Part shown: positions 33,299 through 41,717 of the stretch, piece after piece | Layout: each line of letters starts with the position of its first letter | Numbering within the stretch: position 1 is the first letter of the stretch | Notes under the pieces: model-generated | What the model was told of the DNA's origin: nothing | The model's database searches: none | The model's input: only the letters and a program-made list of their open reading frames with translations | Translations under genes and position numbers: made by a program | NCBI RefSeq assembly: GCF_014191255.1 | Contig: NZ_JACHWH010000001.1 | Location: 2,294,001-2,358,000 of the forward strand | Reading direction: 5' to 3' | Length of the DNA: 64,000 nt | Origin: Amycolatopsis bartoniae | GTDB taxonomy: Bacteria; Actinomycetota; Actinomycetes; Mycobacteriales; Pseudonocardiaceae

Positions 33299-36067
33299 GT
33301 GGCAGAAATCGAGCGCGCTCGGCGGCTGCTGCGCCGGGTCAGGGCGGGCATCCCCGAGTCGGCGGACCCGGTCACGCACGTGGCCGAGCAGCCGGCCAGG
33401 GCTGCCCGTTGCGTCGAGTGGCCTTCGTGGGCCGACGCGGATGTGGTCGCCGCGCTGCGCAAGTCCGGCGTGCACGAGCCGTGGGCACATCAGATCGAGG
33501 CGGCATCGCTCGCGCACGAGGGCCGCAACGTCGTCATCTCCACCGGTACGGCGTCGGGGAAGTCGCTGGCCTACCAGCTGCCCGTGCTGTCCGACCTGCT
33601 GGCGGACGAGAAGGCGTGCGCGCTGTACTTGTCGCCGACGAAGGCGCTGGGGGCGGACCAGCTGCGGTCCGTGTCGGAGCTGGAGATCGACGGCGTGCGG
33701 GCGGCGTCGTACGACGGGGACACGCCGATGGCGGAGCGGGACTGGGTCCGCGCACACGCCCGGTGGGTCTTCACGAACCCGGACATGCTGCACCGGGGGA
33801 TCCTCGCTTCGCACGCCCGGTGGGCGCGGCTGTTCCGGAAGCTGTCGTACGTGGTCGTCGACGAGTGTCACGGGTACCGCGGGGTGTTCGGCTCGCACGT
33901 GGCGTTGTTGTTGCGGCGGCTGCAGCGGGTGGCCCGGTACTACGGGTCTTCGCCGGTGTTCGTGCTCGCGTCGGCGACGACGGCTTCGCCGGCGGAGTTC
34001 GCGTCGCGGCTGATCGGGCAGGAGTGCTCGGCGGTGGTGGAGGACGCCTCGCCGAGGGGCGCGCGGACGGTCGCGTTGTGGGAGCCGCCGCTGCTGGAGG
34101 ACTTTTCCGGGGAGAACGGGGCGCCGGTGCGCCGGTCGGCGGGCGCGGAGGCGGGCCGGATCCTGGCGGAGCTGGTGATCGAAGGCGCGCGAACGCTGGC
34201 TTTCGTGCGCTCGCGGCGCGGCGCGGAGCTGACGGCGCTGGGAGCGCGGCGGCTTCTGTCCGAAGTGGACCCTGCGCTGGCGGAGCAGGTGGCGGCCTAC
34301 CGCGCGGGGTTCCTGCCGGAGGAGCGCCGGAAGCTGGAGCGGGCGTTGTTGTCCGGTGAGCTGCTCGGTGTCGCGACGACGAACGCGCTGGAGCTCGGGG
34401 TCGACATCGCGGGGCTGGATGCGGTGGTGCTGGCGGGTTATCCGGGCACACTGGCGTCGTTCTGGCAGCAGGCGGGCCGTGCGGGCCGGTCGGGCGACGA
34501 GGCATTGGTGGTGTTCGTGGCGCGGGACGATCCGCTCGACACCTACCTCGTGCACCACCCCGCGGCGATCCTGGAGCGGCCGGTCGAGACGGCGGTGCTC
34601 GACCCGGCGAACCCGTACGTGCTGGCGCCGCAGCTGGCGTGTGCCGCGGCGGAGCTGCCCCTGACGACGAAGGAGCTGGACGCGTTCGGCGGCGAGGCGG
34701 CGCGCTCGGTGCTGGACGCGTTGGTGGCGGACAAGCTGCTGAGGAGGCGTCCGAGCGGCTGGTACTGGACTTCGCGGGACAGGCCGCAGTACGAGGTGGA
34801 CATCCGCGGCTCCGGTGGGGACCAGATCGCGGTGGTGGAGGCGGACACGTCGCGCCTGCTGGGCACGGTCGACCCGGGCTCGGCGTGCACGACCGTTCAT
34901 CCGGGCGCGGTGTACCTGCACCAGGGTTCGTCGTACGTGGTGGCAGAGCTGGACCTCGAAGCCGGGGTGGCGCTCGTGCACGCGGAAGACCCGGAGTGGA
35001 CGACGTCCGCCCGCGAAGTGGCGGACATCAGCGTGCTGACGGTGCAGGAACGCGTCGACTACGACGGCGTGACGGTGTGTCTGGGCGATGTGGCCGTGAC
35101 GTCGCAGGTGGTGGGCTACCTGCGACGACGTCCGTCGGGCGAGATCCTGGACCAGGTGCCGCTCGACCTGCCGGCGCAGCGTCTGGAGACCAGGGCCGTC
35201 TGGTACACGATCTCGGATGAGCTCCTGTCGGCAGTGCCGGACGCCGCTGGACACCCTGACGACACGGCTTCCGGCGATGCTGCTGAGGTGCCCGGCGATG
35301 CTGCTGGGGTGCCCGGCGACGGCAGAACTTTCGGCGACGCCAGCGGCCGGCCCGGCGAGGACGGGGCTTCCGGCCACGCCGTCGAACGGCCCGGCGGCAC
35401 GCTCCCTGATGCTGCTGGGACAGCTGCGGCTTCCCAGCCACCCGCTGCTCCAGCAGCTTCGCAGCTCCCTACCTCGGGAGCTGCCCAGCCATCCGCCACG
35501 GCGGCCCCTGGGCCATCCGCCACGGGAGCTACTGGTCTGCCCGCGTCGGGAGCCTCCCGACTCCCCGCGTCAGGCAAGGCGCCAGAAAGCGCTTTCTCGC
35601 CGAACGGCACCGTGAGAAGTGGCAGGACGCCGGGGGGCGCTGGGCTGGTGCCCGCGCGCATCCCCGGCGCCCTGCATGCCGCCGAGCACGCGGCGATCGG
35701 CCTGCTACCGCTTTTCGCTACGTGCGACCGCTGGGACATCGGCGGGGTGTCGACCGCTTTGCACGCTGACACCGGGGAGGCGACGGTGTTCGTGCATGAT
35801 GGCCATCCCGGAGGCGCGGGATTCGCCGATCGCGGTTTTGCCGCTCTGGTCCCTTGGCTGGTCGCTACGCGGGAGGCCATCGTCTCCTGCGAGTGCCCGG
35901 CGGGATGCCCGTCCTGTGTGCAGTCACCGAAGTGCGGGAACGGCAACGACCCACTGGACAAGGCGGGGGCGGTGGCCGTACTGGACACCGTGCTCGGGGC
36001 GGTTCAGCACGGGATCCGGCGCGACCACGTCGTGGTTCAGGCCGCGGACGCCGCCGCGACGAGCTGA
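33299..36067 (+). CDS. DEAH-box helicase of the helicase/secretion neighbourhood, with DUF1998 Cys cluster
   Basis: Superfamily 2 helicase of 922 residues. Motif I is GTASGKS (about 83-89), motif II is DECH (about 188-191), and the C-terminal RecA domain includes ALELGVDIAGLDAVV and QQAGRAGRSG. The C-terminus has the DUF1998 cysteine cluster (CECPAGCPSCVQSPKCGNGN), probably binding metal; related enzymes act in DNA repair. Residues about 645-780 are a Pro/Ala/Gly/Ser low-complexity insertion not expected in this family; without it the length matches Rv3649. The position next to tad genes fits the named family. Start GTG 33299 (VAEIERARRLLRRV). Confidence 0.93.
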   Translation: MAEIERARRLLRRVRAGIPESADPVTHVAEQPARAARCVEWPSWADADVVAALRKSGVHEPWAHQIEAASLAHEGRNVVISTGTASGKSLAYQLPVLSDLLADEKACALYLSPTKALGADQLRSVSELEIDGVRAASYDGDTPMAERDWVRAHARWVFTNPDMLHRGILASHARWARLFRKLSYVVVDECHGYRGVFGSHVALLLRRLQRVARYYGSSPVFVLASATTASPAEFASRLIGQECSAVVEDASPRGARTVALWEPPLLEDFSGENGAPVRRSAGAEAGRILAELVIEGARTLAFVRSRRGAELTALGARRLLSEVDPALAEQVAAYRAGFLPEERRKLERALLSGELLGVATTNALELGVDIAGLDAVVLAGYPGTLASFWQQAGRAGRSGDEALVVFVARDDPLDTYLVHHPAAILERPVETAVLDPANPYVLAPQLACAAAELPLTTKELDAFGGEAARSVLDALVADKLLRRRPSGWYWTSRDRPQYEVDIRGSGGDQIAVVEADTSRLLGTVDPGSACTTVHPGAVYLHQGSSYVVAELDLEAGVALVHAEDPEWTTSAREVADISVLTVQERVDYDGVTVCLGDVAVTSQVVGYLRRRPSGEILDQVPLDLPAQRLETRAVWYTISDELLSAVPDAAGHPDDTASGDAAEVPGDAAGVPGDGRTFGDASGRPGEDGASGHAVERPGGTLPDAAGTAAASQPPAAPAASQLPTSGAAQPSATAAPGPSATGATGLPASGASRLPASGKAPESAFSPNGTVRSGRTPGGAGLVPARIPGALHAAEHAAIGLLPLFATCDRWDIGGVSTALHADTGEATVFVHDGHPGGAGFADRGFAALVPWLVATREAIVSCECPAGCPSCVQSPKCGNGNDPLDKAGAVAVLDTVLGAVQHGIRRDHVVVQAADAAATS
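35236..35635 (+). repeat. Low-complexity, partly tandem-repeated insertion inside the helicase gene
   Basis: Repeated CCCGGCGATGCTGCT-type units around 35270-35330 and Pro/Ala/Ser-rich codons interrupt the conserved helicase between WYTISDELLSA and RIPGALHAAEHAAIG. The insertion keeps the frame. It also holds one copy of the palindrome GAAAGCGCTTTC (35585-35596). Confidence 0.8.
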
Positions 36068-36660
36068 CTGCGGTCGGCGCCCACGTTCTGGTCGAGAGCG
36101 CGGGTGAGGACCGAGTGCACGACGTCGGCTTCCGGCAGTCGCCAGCCCCACACGTCCGGCTTGACGCGCCAGTGCACCACGCCGTGCTGGAACGGGGTCG
36201 GCGGCAACGGGACCCAGCTGCCTTCGCCGTGCCAGCGAACCTCGCCGCTGGTGGCGAGCTTCTCGGGCAGGTTGTCGGCCACGGTGGTCAGGAACAGCCA
36301 ACGGCCGTCCGGGGTCGCCACGATCGGCGCGGGGTGCCCGGTGGCGCGAAGCAGGCGCGCGGCGCGCTTGCCCAGCTCGACATCGACCTCGACGGCGTCC
36401 ACGACCTTGCCCGTCGCAACCAGAAGGCTGTACGGGTTGCCGCTCCACCACTGGGCGATCTCGTGGGGGTCGACGGTGAGCCGGTCGGCCCAGTCGTGGT
36501 GCACCGGCACCGGTCCCGACCACGCTTCGGTACCGGCTTCGGTCGCCGGAAACGTGCCGGGCAGCACCGGCCACCCGTGCCAGGCGAGACCGATCGCCTC
36601 GGCACGCAGCTCGATGCGGAACGCGCCCCGCCAGCTATCCGACCAATCCGTGTCCAACAT
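36037..36660 (-). CDS. Stand-alone bifunctional DNA primase/polymerase (PrimPol-type) domain protein
   Basis: A 207-residue protein of the actinobacterial 'bifunctional DNA primase/polymerase' N-terminal domain type (AEP superfamily). Visible features are RAEAIGLAWHGWPVLPGTFP, WWSGNPYSLLVATG, DAVEVDVELG (acidic residues) and TPDGRWLFLTTV. There is no helicase or zinc domain, so it stands alone. It starts at ATG 36660 with GAGGAG upstream and a short hairpin (36684-36700) in its leader. It ends 31 bases inside the 3' end of the helicase gene on the other strand. Activity is unproven. Confidence 0.75.
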   Translation of the reverse strand: MLDTDWSDSWRGAFRIELRAEAIGLAWHGWPVLPGTFPATEAGTEAWSGPVPVHHDWADRLTVDPHEIAQWWSGNPYSLLVATGKVVDAVEVDVELGKRAARLLRATGHPAPIVATPDGRWLFLTTVADNLPEKLATSGEVRWHGEGSWVPLPPTPFQHGVVHWRVKPDVWGWRLPEADVVHSVLTRALDQNVGADRSQLVAAASAA

Positions 36661-36749
36661 GCGTAAACAACTCCTCGTTCGTTCCACCGCCCCGCGGTGG
36701 CTTTCTGATTTCAATAAACGGCAAATTGCAGAGTGCCGGAAGTGGGCGG

Positions 36750-36819
36750 TCGACAACCGGCTGCTCCGGAACGACGAGCGAACGTTTCAACACCGCCCGC
36801 GCCGAAGGCCGGTTGTCGA
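36750..36819. repeat. 12-bp inverted repeat in the intergenic region between tad operon and PrimPol
   Basis: TCGACAACCGGC (36750-36761) and GCCGGTTGTCGA (36808-36819) are perfectly complementary with 46 bases between. The 260-bp region is more AT-rich than its surroundings. It could be a terminator-like hairpin for the tad operon or a paired operator upstream of the PrimPol gene. Confidence 0.6.
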
Positions 36820-36920
36820 TCACCGCGGGACGACCAGCGGCTCCGCAGCCTGTCCCCCAATCGTGATCCTCGGCACAGTTTTTCCTTGGGCCCCAACAGT
36901 TTTCTCTCGTACGGCCGGAG

Positions 36921-37349
36921 TCACCCCCGGGGAGGTGGCGACCGCTCGCCGCGCGGGACCGACCGTCCGTCTTCCACAACGGTGGCTCCGTTCACCGCAG
37001 CGGATGCCGTTCGTCGCGCCACCGGCCCGGCCCGTGCATGCGCCGAAACAGCGCCCCAGCCGCCCGGGACGTCGGCCTCGACTTCGACGAGCGCGTCCCA
37101 ACCGTCGAAACGGCACCCGGTGACCCGGGCTCCCATCTCTGTGGCCACGACCTCGGCCGCCCCGCACGCACCCTCACCGCTCTCGGCTCGGCCTGCCGCG
37201 GCCAGCGCCGCGAGATCGGCCGCGCCCGACGCCCGATGCCGGGTGAGGACGACCGCACCGAGCGCGAACAGCAGCGACGCCACTCCCAGGAGCCCGGCCA
37301 CGGCAACCGCTGTCCAGACCGTCGCGGTACCCCGCTCATCCCGAAGCAT
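36921..37349 (-). CDS. TadE-like protein of the helicase/secretion neighbourhood
   Basis: A 142-residue protein with an N-terminal type IV pilin-like segment: short basic leader RDERGTATVW then the hydrophobic helix TAVAVAGLLGVASLLFALGAVV. It corresponds by position to Rv3654c (the 'helicase/secretion neighbourhood TadE-like' family). The extracytoplasmic part has a Cys pair (GACGAAE and TGCRFDG). The C-terminus past residue 115 is poorly conserved-looking. The start overlaps the previous TadE gene by 14 bases, so it is the last gene of the tad operon. Confidence 0.8.
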   Translation of the reverse strand: MLRDERGTATVWTAVAVAGLLGVASLLFALGAVVLTRHRASGAADLAALAAAGRAESGEGACGAAEVVATEMGARVTGCRFDGWDALVEVEADVPGGWGAVSAHARAGPVARRTASAAVNGATVVEDGRSVPRGERSPPPRG

Positions 37350-37704
37350 CGGACACTTCGGGCTCGACGAGGGCGTATGCGTGTCCGCGCAGGGTGATCC
37401 CGGGTAACAGTCCTCCAGGTGGGCTGGCGGTCACGTCCGTCGTGATCTGCTCGCCGGAGGTCTGGATCGCCAGCCGGGCGCCAGGCGGAGCGAGGCTGTC
37501 CACTGCCTGGTCCGCTCCCGCCTGGTCGCCTCGTGCCGCGAGCCGGGCGGCCTCCTGTGCCGCGTCGACGCACCGCAACTGCCAACTGGCCATGAAGACC
37601 CCGGCGAGCACCAGGCTGAACATGATCGCCAGCACCCCGAGGCCGATCGCCGCCTCCACTGTGACGGCGCCGCGGTCCGACTCGGCCCTTGCCGGTGGCG
37701 TCAT
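37336..37704 (-). CDS. TadE-like pilus minor pilin
   Basis: A 122-residue protein starting ATG 37704 (MTPPARAESDRGAVTVEAAI). The motif DRGAVTVEAAIG followed by a hydrophobic helix is the TadE/pseudopilin type, with the glutamate five residues into the processed segment. The rest is a periplasmic-type domain (LRCVDAAQEAARLAARGD). The ATG overlaps the Flp-like gene stop as ATGA and the stop overlaps the next gene, so it is fully coupled within the operon. Confidence 0.85.
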   Translation of the reverse strand: MTPPARAESDRGAVTVEAAIGLGVLAIMFSLVLAGVFMASWQLRCVDAAQEAARLAARGDQAGADQAVDSLAPPGARLAIQTSGEQITTDVTASPPGGLLPGITLRGHAYALVEPEVSDASG

Positions 37705-37931
37705 GAGAACGGCGTCTGCATGGACGACATGACCAAGTCGGCCAGCGCGGAAACGACGGACTGCCCGGTGACCAGGGTGTAGAGAGCCGCGGCAAGGGCT
37801 GCAGCGCCCACCGTGCATATCGCGTATTCGATCGTGACCGTCCCGTCGTCGCCGGCCAGTTGCGGCCGCAGCCAGCGATGCCACCAGCGGATCTTGCGAC
37901 GGACGTGACGACCTGTGGTCTGCCAGTACAT
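37701..37931 (-). CDS. Flp-type pilin-like protein (DUF4244)
   Basis: A 76-residue protein. A basic cytoplasmic leader (RHVRRKIRWWHRWL) is followed by DDGTVTIEYAICTVGAAALAAALYTLV, a prepilin segment with the conserved Glu near the cleavage site. This is the probable major pilin of the tad system, the Rv3656c equivalent. ATG 37931 has AAAGGAAC upstream. It lies 29 bp after tadC. Confidence 0.88.
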   Translation of the reverse strand: MYWQTTGRHVRRKIRWWHRWLRPQLAGDDGTVTIEYAICTVGAAALAAALYTLVTGQSVVSALADLVMSSMQTPFS

Positions 37932-37960
37932 GGAGGTTCCTTTCCTTGTGGGTGGGGGTT

Positions 37961-38536
37961 TCAAGGGCTGGTGAGCCGGCCGACGAGCCCGAGCACGACC
38001 GGGACGACTCCCAGGCAGAGAAAGGCGGGGAGGAAACACAGCGCCAGCGGCCCGGCGATGAGCACTCCGGCACGCTGGGCCTTGGCTTCGGCCTGGTCGG
38101 CCATCGCCGTTCGCAGCCCTACTGCCAGCTCCTCGGCCACCGCGGCGAGGGCGCTGCCCGACCGCGCGGTGCGTTCAGCTGCTCTTGCCAGTTCGGCGGT
38201 GGCGGGACTGGCCCGCGCCGGTGCCCAAGCCTCGGCCGGTGCGGCGCCGAGGCTCAGCAACCCGGCTGTCGCACGCAACGCCTCCACCTCGCGACCACCC
38301 GCACCGGCTGTCACCGCGGACAGAGCTGTCGGCACCGGCAGGCCAGCCCGGAGACAGGCAGCGAACAAGTCCCAGGTCGCGGCGAGGTTCACGTCCTCGC
38401 GACGACGCCTGCGCGGTATCCGAAGGCGCAGCGGCCGAGGTGGGGCGAACAAACCGGCGAGTCTTGCTCGCGCCGCGACCCGGCCGGGAAGCACCAGCAA
38501 GGCCGTACCCGCCAGGGCCAGACTCGTACTGCTCAT
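37961..38536 (-). CDS. tadC: TadC-like type II/IV secretion membrane protein (GspF domain)
   Basis: A 191-residue inner-membrane platform protein. The GspF-type core reads DLFAACLRAGLPVPTALSAV and LARAAERTARSGSALAAV, and C-terminal hydrophobic helices are VLIAGPLALCFLPAFLCLGVVPVVLG. It is the short TadC version that follows TadB in actinobacteria. ATG 38536 overlaps the tadB stop as ATGA. Confidence 0.88.
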   Translation of the reverse strand: MSSTSLALAGTALLVLPGRVAARARLAGLFAPPRPLRLRIPRRRRREDVNLAATWDLFAACLRAGLPVPTALSAVTAGAGGREVEALRATAGLLSLGAAPAEAWAPARASPATAELARAAERTARSGSALAAVAEELAVGLRTAMADQAEAKAQRAGVLIAGPLALCFLPAFLCLGVVPVVLGLVGRLTSP

Positions 38537-39306
38537 GGGCCGACCACCAGCTTCGTCAGCCGGACACTCCACGCGACTCCGCCGAGGATCAGCCCCGTGC
38601 CGAGCAGCAGGAGCACGTGACCGGCAGCGGTCGTGGCGAGCACGTGCAGCGGCCGCGCCCCCATTCCTTCGCCGAGCAGGACCCCCACTCCGGGCAGGAA
38701 CGCGAGAACGGCGGCACTGGCACGAGGACCGGCCATGTTCGCGTCAGCACGCGTCACGAACCTCGTGCGGGCGACGAAGTCACGACGAACCGCGTCGAGC
38801 AGCTCGGCGAGCGGCAGGCCGTGGCGCTGGCTCAGGGACCAGGCCCGCGCCACTTGACCGGGCAACCCGGTCTCGTGCTGGTCCACCACTCCGAACCGCG
38901 CCGATGTCGACAGTGCCCGCATCACCAGGCGTGCCTCGCCTGAGACGTCCCGGGCCGCGACTTCGGCAGCGGTCGCCGGTGGCGCACCGCTGCGCAGCTC
39001 GGCCACCGCGGCGCCCAGCGCTTCCGCCAAAGCGGCGGCTGTCCTCAGGTCGGCCTTGAGTCGCTGCCGGGACCTCCGGTGGCAACGCACGGCCAGCACG
39101 AGCATGCCCGCAGCGACCACCCCGAACGGCCCCAGAAGCACGAGGACCGGGACCACGGCGAGGAGGAGCAACCACCGGCGGTCGAACCGTGGCCGACCGC
39201 GACTGGGCCCTCGTGCGGTCAACGCCGCGAGACGAGCCTGGGACGTTGCGGTGACAGGCCACGTCAGCAGGGCGACCGCGGCACACAGCGCGGCGATGCT
39301 CAACAT
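38533..39306 (-). CDS. tadB: TadB-like secretion platform membrane protein
   Basis: A 257-residue membrane protein with N-terminal helices (LSIAALCAAVALLTWPV, WLLLLAVVPVLVLLGPFGVVAAGMLVLAV) and a GspF-type cytoplasmic domain (AALAEALGAAVAELRSGAPP; RAWSLSQRHGLPLAELL). C-terminal helices follow. It pairs with TadC to form the platform driven by the TadA ATPase. ATG 39306 overlaps the tadA stop by seven bases. Confidence 0.88.
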   Translation of the reverse strand: MLSIAALCAAVALLTWPVTATSQARLAALTARGPSRGRPRFDRRWLLLLAVVPVLVLLGPFGVVAAGMLVLAVRCHRRSRQRLKADLRTAAALAEALGAAVAELRSGAPPATAAEVAARDVSGEARLVMRALSTSARFGVVDQHETGLPGQVARAWSLSQRHGLPLAELLDAVRRDFVARTRFVTRADANMAGPRASAAVLAFLPGVGVLLGEGMGARPLHVLATTAAGHVLLLLGTGLILGGVAWSVRLTKLVVGP

Positions 39307-40469
39307 GGTGTCCGCACTCCTCTGTCCTCCAGGAGCGTCGACAGGAGCAGGCGGCGCTTCGTCCAAGCCCCGTTCTTCCAGACCGGGAGCACGCGGACGT
39401 CACCGTTGTCGTCACGAGTCAGGACGCCGATCTCGGCCAGGTGGCGGGCGCCGGCCGCGTCGCGGCGCATGTGGAGCACGACCTGGACCGCGGCCGCCAG
39501 CTGGCTGTGCAGGGCCGCGCGGGATAGGCCACCGAGGGCCGCGAGAGCTTCGAGGCGAGCAGGGACTTCGGCCGGCGAGTTCGCGTGCAGGGTGCACGCG
39601 CCGCCGTCGTGACCCGTGTTGAGCGCGTTCAGCAGTTCACACACCTCGCGGCCACGGACCTCGCCGACCACGAGCCGGTCCGGCCGCATTCGCAAGGCTT
39701 GGCGGACCAGGTCCCGCAGGGTGATCTCGCCGGCGCCTTCGACGTTCGCCGGCCGAGCGACGAGGCGGACGAACTGCGGATGCTCCGGCTGCAGCTCCCC
39801 GGCGTCCTCGACGCACACGATCCGTTCGCCGGGAGCCACCGCGCCCAGCATCGCCGCGAGCAACGTGCTCTTGCCGGCTCCGGTCGCACCCGTGACGAGG
39901 AAAGCGAGCCTGGCCACGACGATCGCCGAAACCAGAGCCGCGCCCTCGTCCCCGAAGGTGCCGAGCTCACGCAGCGCCGCCAGATCGTGCACCGCCGGCC
40001 GCAGCACGCGCAGGGAAATGCAAGTGCCGTCGGGTGCGATCGGCGGCAGCACCGCGTGCAGGCGGACGCGGCCATGCGGCCCGGCTCCGGGAAGCCAGCC
40101 GTCCACATAGGGCTGGGCGTCATCGAGCCGACGCCCAGCCGACAGGGCCAGCCGCTGCGCGAGCCGCCGTACCGCTTCCTCGTCGGAGAAGTGGATTCCC
40201 GTGCGACGCAACCCTTCCGGCCCGTCCGCCCACACCTCGCCGGGCGCCGTGACGAGCACGTCGGTGACGCTCTCGTCCGCGAGCAGCGTCTCCAACGGAC
40301 CGATGCCGGTGAACTCGTGCCGGAACAACCGCAGGACGTCGAGCACATCGGTGTGCGCCACGGGACCGTCGGCCTCCGCACGGACCGCCTCGGCGACGGT
40401 CATCGGGTCGGTGACGAAACCGTTGGTGGCCAAGCGAAGCCGGACCCGTTCGAGCAGTTCCGTTTTCAC
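39300..40469 (-). CDS. tadA: TadA secretion ATPase
   Basis: A 389-residue VirB11/PilT-type ATPase that powers Flp pilus assembly. Walker A is GATGAGKST, and the Asp and His boxes follow as RIVCVEDAGELQP and LHANSPAEVPARLEALA with the Walker B-like PDRLVVGEVRG between. The N-terminal domain carries LLADESVTDVLVTAPGEVW. GTG 40469 overlaps the ssd stop as GTGA. It corresponds to Rv3659c. Confidence 0.95.
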   Translation of the reverse strand: MKTELLERVRLRLATNGFVTDPMTVAEAVRAEADGPVAHTDVLDVLRLFRHEFTGIGPLETLLADESVTDVLVTAPGEVWADGPEGLRRTGIHFSDEEAVRRLAQRLALSAGRRLDDAQPYVDGWLPGAGPHGRVRLHAVLPPIAPDGTCISLRVLRPAVHDLAALRELGTFGDEGAALVSAIVVARLAFLVTGATGAGKSTLLAAMLGAVAPGERIVCVEDAGELQPEHPQFVRLVARPANVEGAGEITLRDLVRQALRMRPDRLVVGEVRGREVCELLNALNTGHDGGACTLHANSPAEVPARLEALAALGGLSRAALHSQLAAAVQVVLHMRRDAAGARHLAEIGVLTRDDNGDVRVLPVWKNGAWTKRRLLLSTLLEDRGVRTPC

Positions 40470-41542
40470 GCGGCGGCCTCGCAGAGCGCCGTTTGTTCAC
40501 GGAGCGTGGCGAGGACGATCCGGGCCGCGATGATCAGCGGGCTGCGTGGCCGGGGCACGAACTCCCCGGTCTCGAGGTACCGGTCGAGGTAACGTTCGGG
40601 AGCCATCGACGTCAGCAGGGGAATTCCCACGTTCTTCTCCGCGTCCTCCGGCATGAGTTTGCCCGGAGCGGGTCCTCGGACGACGAGATGCGCCCGGTCC
40701 GCCCGGTCACCCAGCCCCTCGACCACGCGCCGCGCGGCCGCGCACGCCCGCACCTCCGCGGGTACCACGACAGCGATGAGATCCGCTCGCTCGACCACCG
40801 CCAGGCTGCTCCTGCCCAGGTGTCGCGGGAGGTCGCACACGACGACCTTCCCCGCGCGGCGACCCGCGTCCACAACGGACGCCAGACCTTCCGGTGAGGG
40901 ACCGTCCCCGAAGCGGTCGCAGGAGACGAAGGGGACGCGACCGAGCCGGTGTCGATGCTCGGGCAGGGCTGACCGGAGAGTCGCCATGGGAACGCGGCCG
41001 CCGTCGAGACCCAGTTGCGGCCAGCGCGCGCCCGCGGCCGACTCCGCCCCCAGTACCAGGTCGAGACCGCCGCCGAGGGGGTCGCAGTCGACGAGCAACG
41101 CGGCATCGTCGCCTGCGGCCAGGCCCAGCGCCGCCGCGAAGACCGAAGCACCCGCGCCACCGCGGCCACCGATGACCCCCACGACGCTCCCGCCGGGCAC
41201 ACTCGGCCCTTCGGCGACGTCCGCGAGAGCGCTGACCAGCTTCCCTTCACCGTCCGGAAGGGACACCACCTCCTGGACCCCGGCGGCGAAAGCGCGCTCC
41301 CAGGTCGCGGTCTCCGGAGCGCCCTTCGTGACCAGCAGGACCCGTGCACGCCGCGGCAAGGCGACTTCGCCTTCGATGACGTCCTCGTCGACGAGCACCA
41401 GCGGCGCCCTCGCCCACGCGCTTCCCGCGGCCGCCAGGTCCGGTGCGCGCTCGACGGCGCAGCCGACGGCGGCCGCGAGCCGCAGGATCTCGTCGAGCAG
41501 TGCCTCGTCGGACACGATCACGAGCGGGCGAGCGTCGGTCAT
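40466..41542 (-). CDS. ssd: CpaE/Ssd-like septum-site/pilus-localisation ATPase-like protein
   Basis: A 358-residue ParA/MinD-superfamily protein matching Rv3660c (Ssd, the 'CpaE-like' family). An N-terminal receiver-like domain (PLVIVSDEALLDEILRLAA) precedes the ATPase part. The deviant Walker A is GGRGGAGASV, without the usual lysine before the S/T, so nucleotide hydrolysis may be weak. DCDPLGGGLDL follows. ATG 41542 is preceded by GGGGGTTGAA. It is the first gene of the tad operon and its 5' region contains the DnaA boxes. Confidence 0.9.
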   Translation of the reverse strand: MTDARPLVIVSDEALLDEILRLAAAVGCAVERAPDLAAAGSAWARAPLVLVDEDVIEGEVALPRRARVLLVTKGAPETATWERAFAAGVQEVVSLPDGEGKLVSALADVAEGPSVPGGSVVGVIGGRGGAGASVFAAALGLAAGDDAALLVDCDPLGGGLDLVLGAESAAGARWPQLGLDGGRVPMATLRSALPEHRHRLGRVPFVSCDRFGDGPSPEGLASVVDAGRRAGKVVVCDLPRHLGRSSLAVVERADLIAVVVPAEVRACAAARRVVEGLGDRADRAHLVVRGPAPGKLMPEDAEKNVGIPLLTSMAPERYLDRYLETGEFVPRPRSPLIIAARIVLATLREQTALCEAAA

Positions 41543-41610
41543 TTCAACCCCCGGAAGCAGTTGGGTGGAGCGAATTCGGGCTGACACCCACGTTCGCCCG
41601 GGGTGCCGGG

Positions 41611-41663
41611 GGTGGACAAGAAGGAGTTGGCCAGGCTGTGGACAACCGGGGGTATGTGGACAA
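41611..41663 (-). promoter_or_regulatory. Cluster of DnaA boxes upstream of ssd
   Basis: Three boxes in one orientation: GGTGGACAA (41611-41619, one mismatch), TGTGGACAA (41637-41645) and TGTGGACAA (41655-41663). On the minus strand the last two read TTGTCCACA, the actinobacterial DnaA consensus. They lie 69-130 bases upstream of the ssd start, in its promoter region, and just beyond the 3' end of the 6C RNA. Confidence 0.7.
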
Positions 41664-41717
41664 CTTCGGATCACGCGGAGAAGCACGGTCACGATTCGCA
41701 CGATTGAGCGAAGTACG

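Noticed and set aside
33248..35377. A 709-residue minus-strand frame opposite the helicase
   Set aside because: Antisense shadow; the plus-strand frame carries all helicase motifs.
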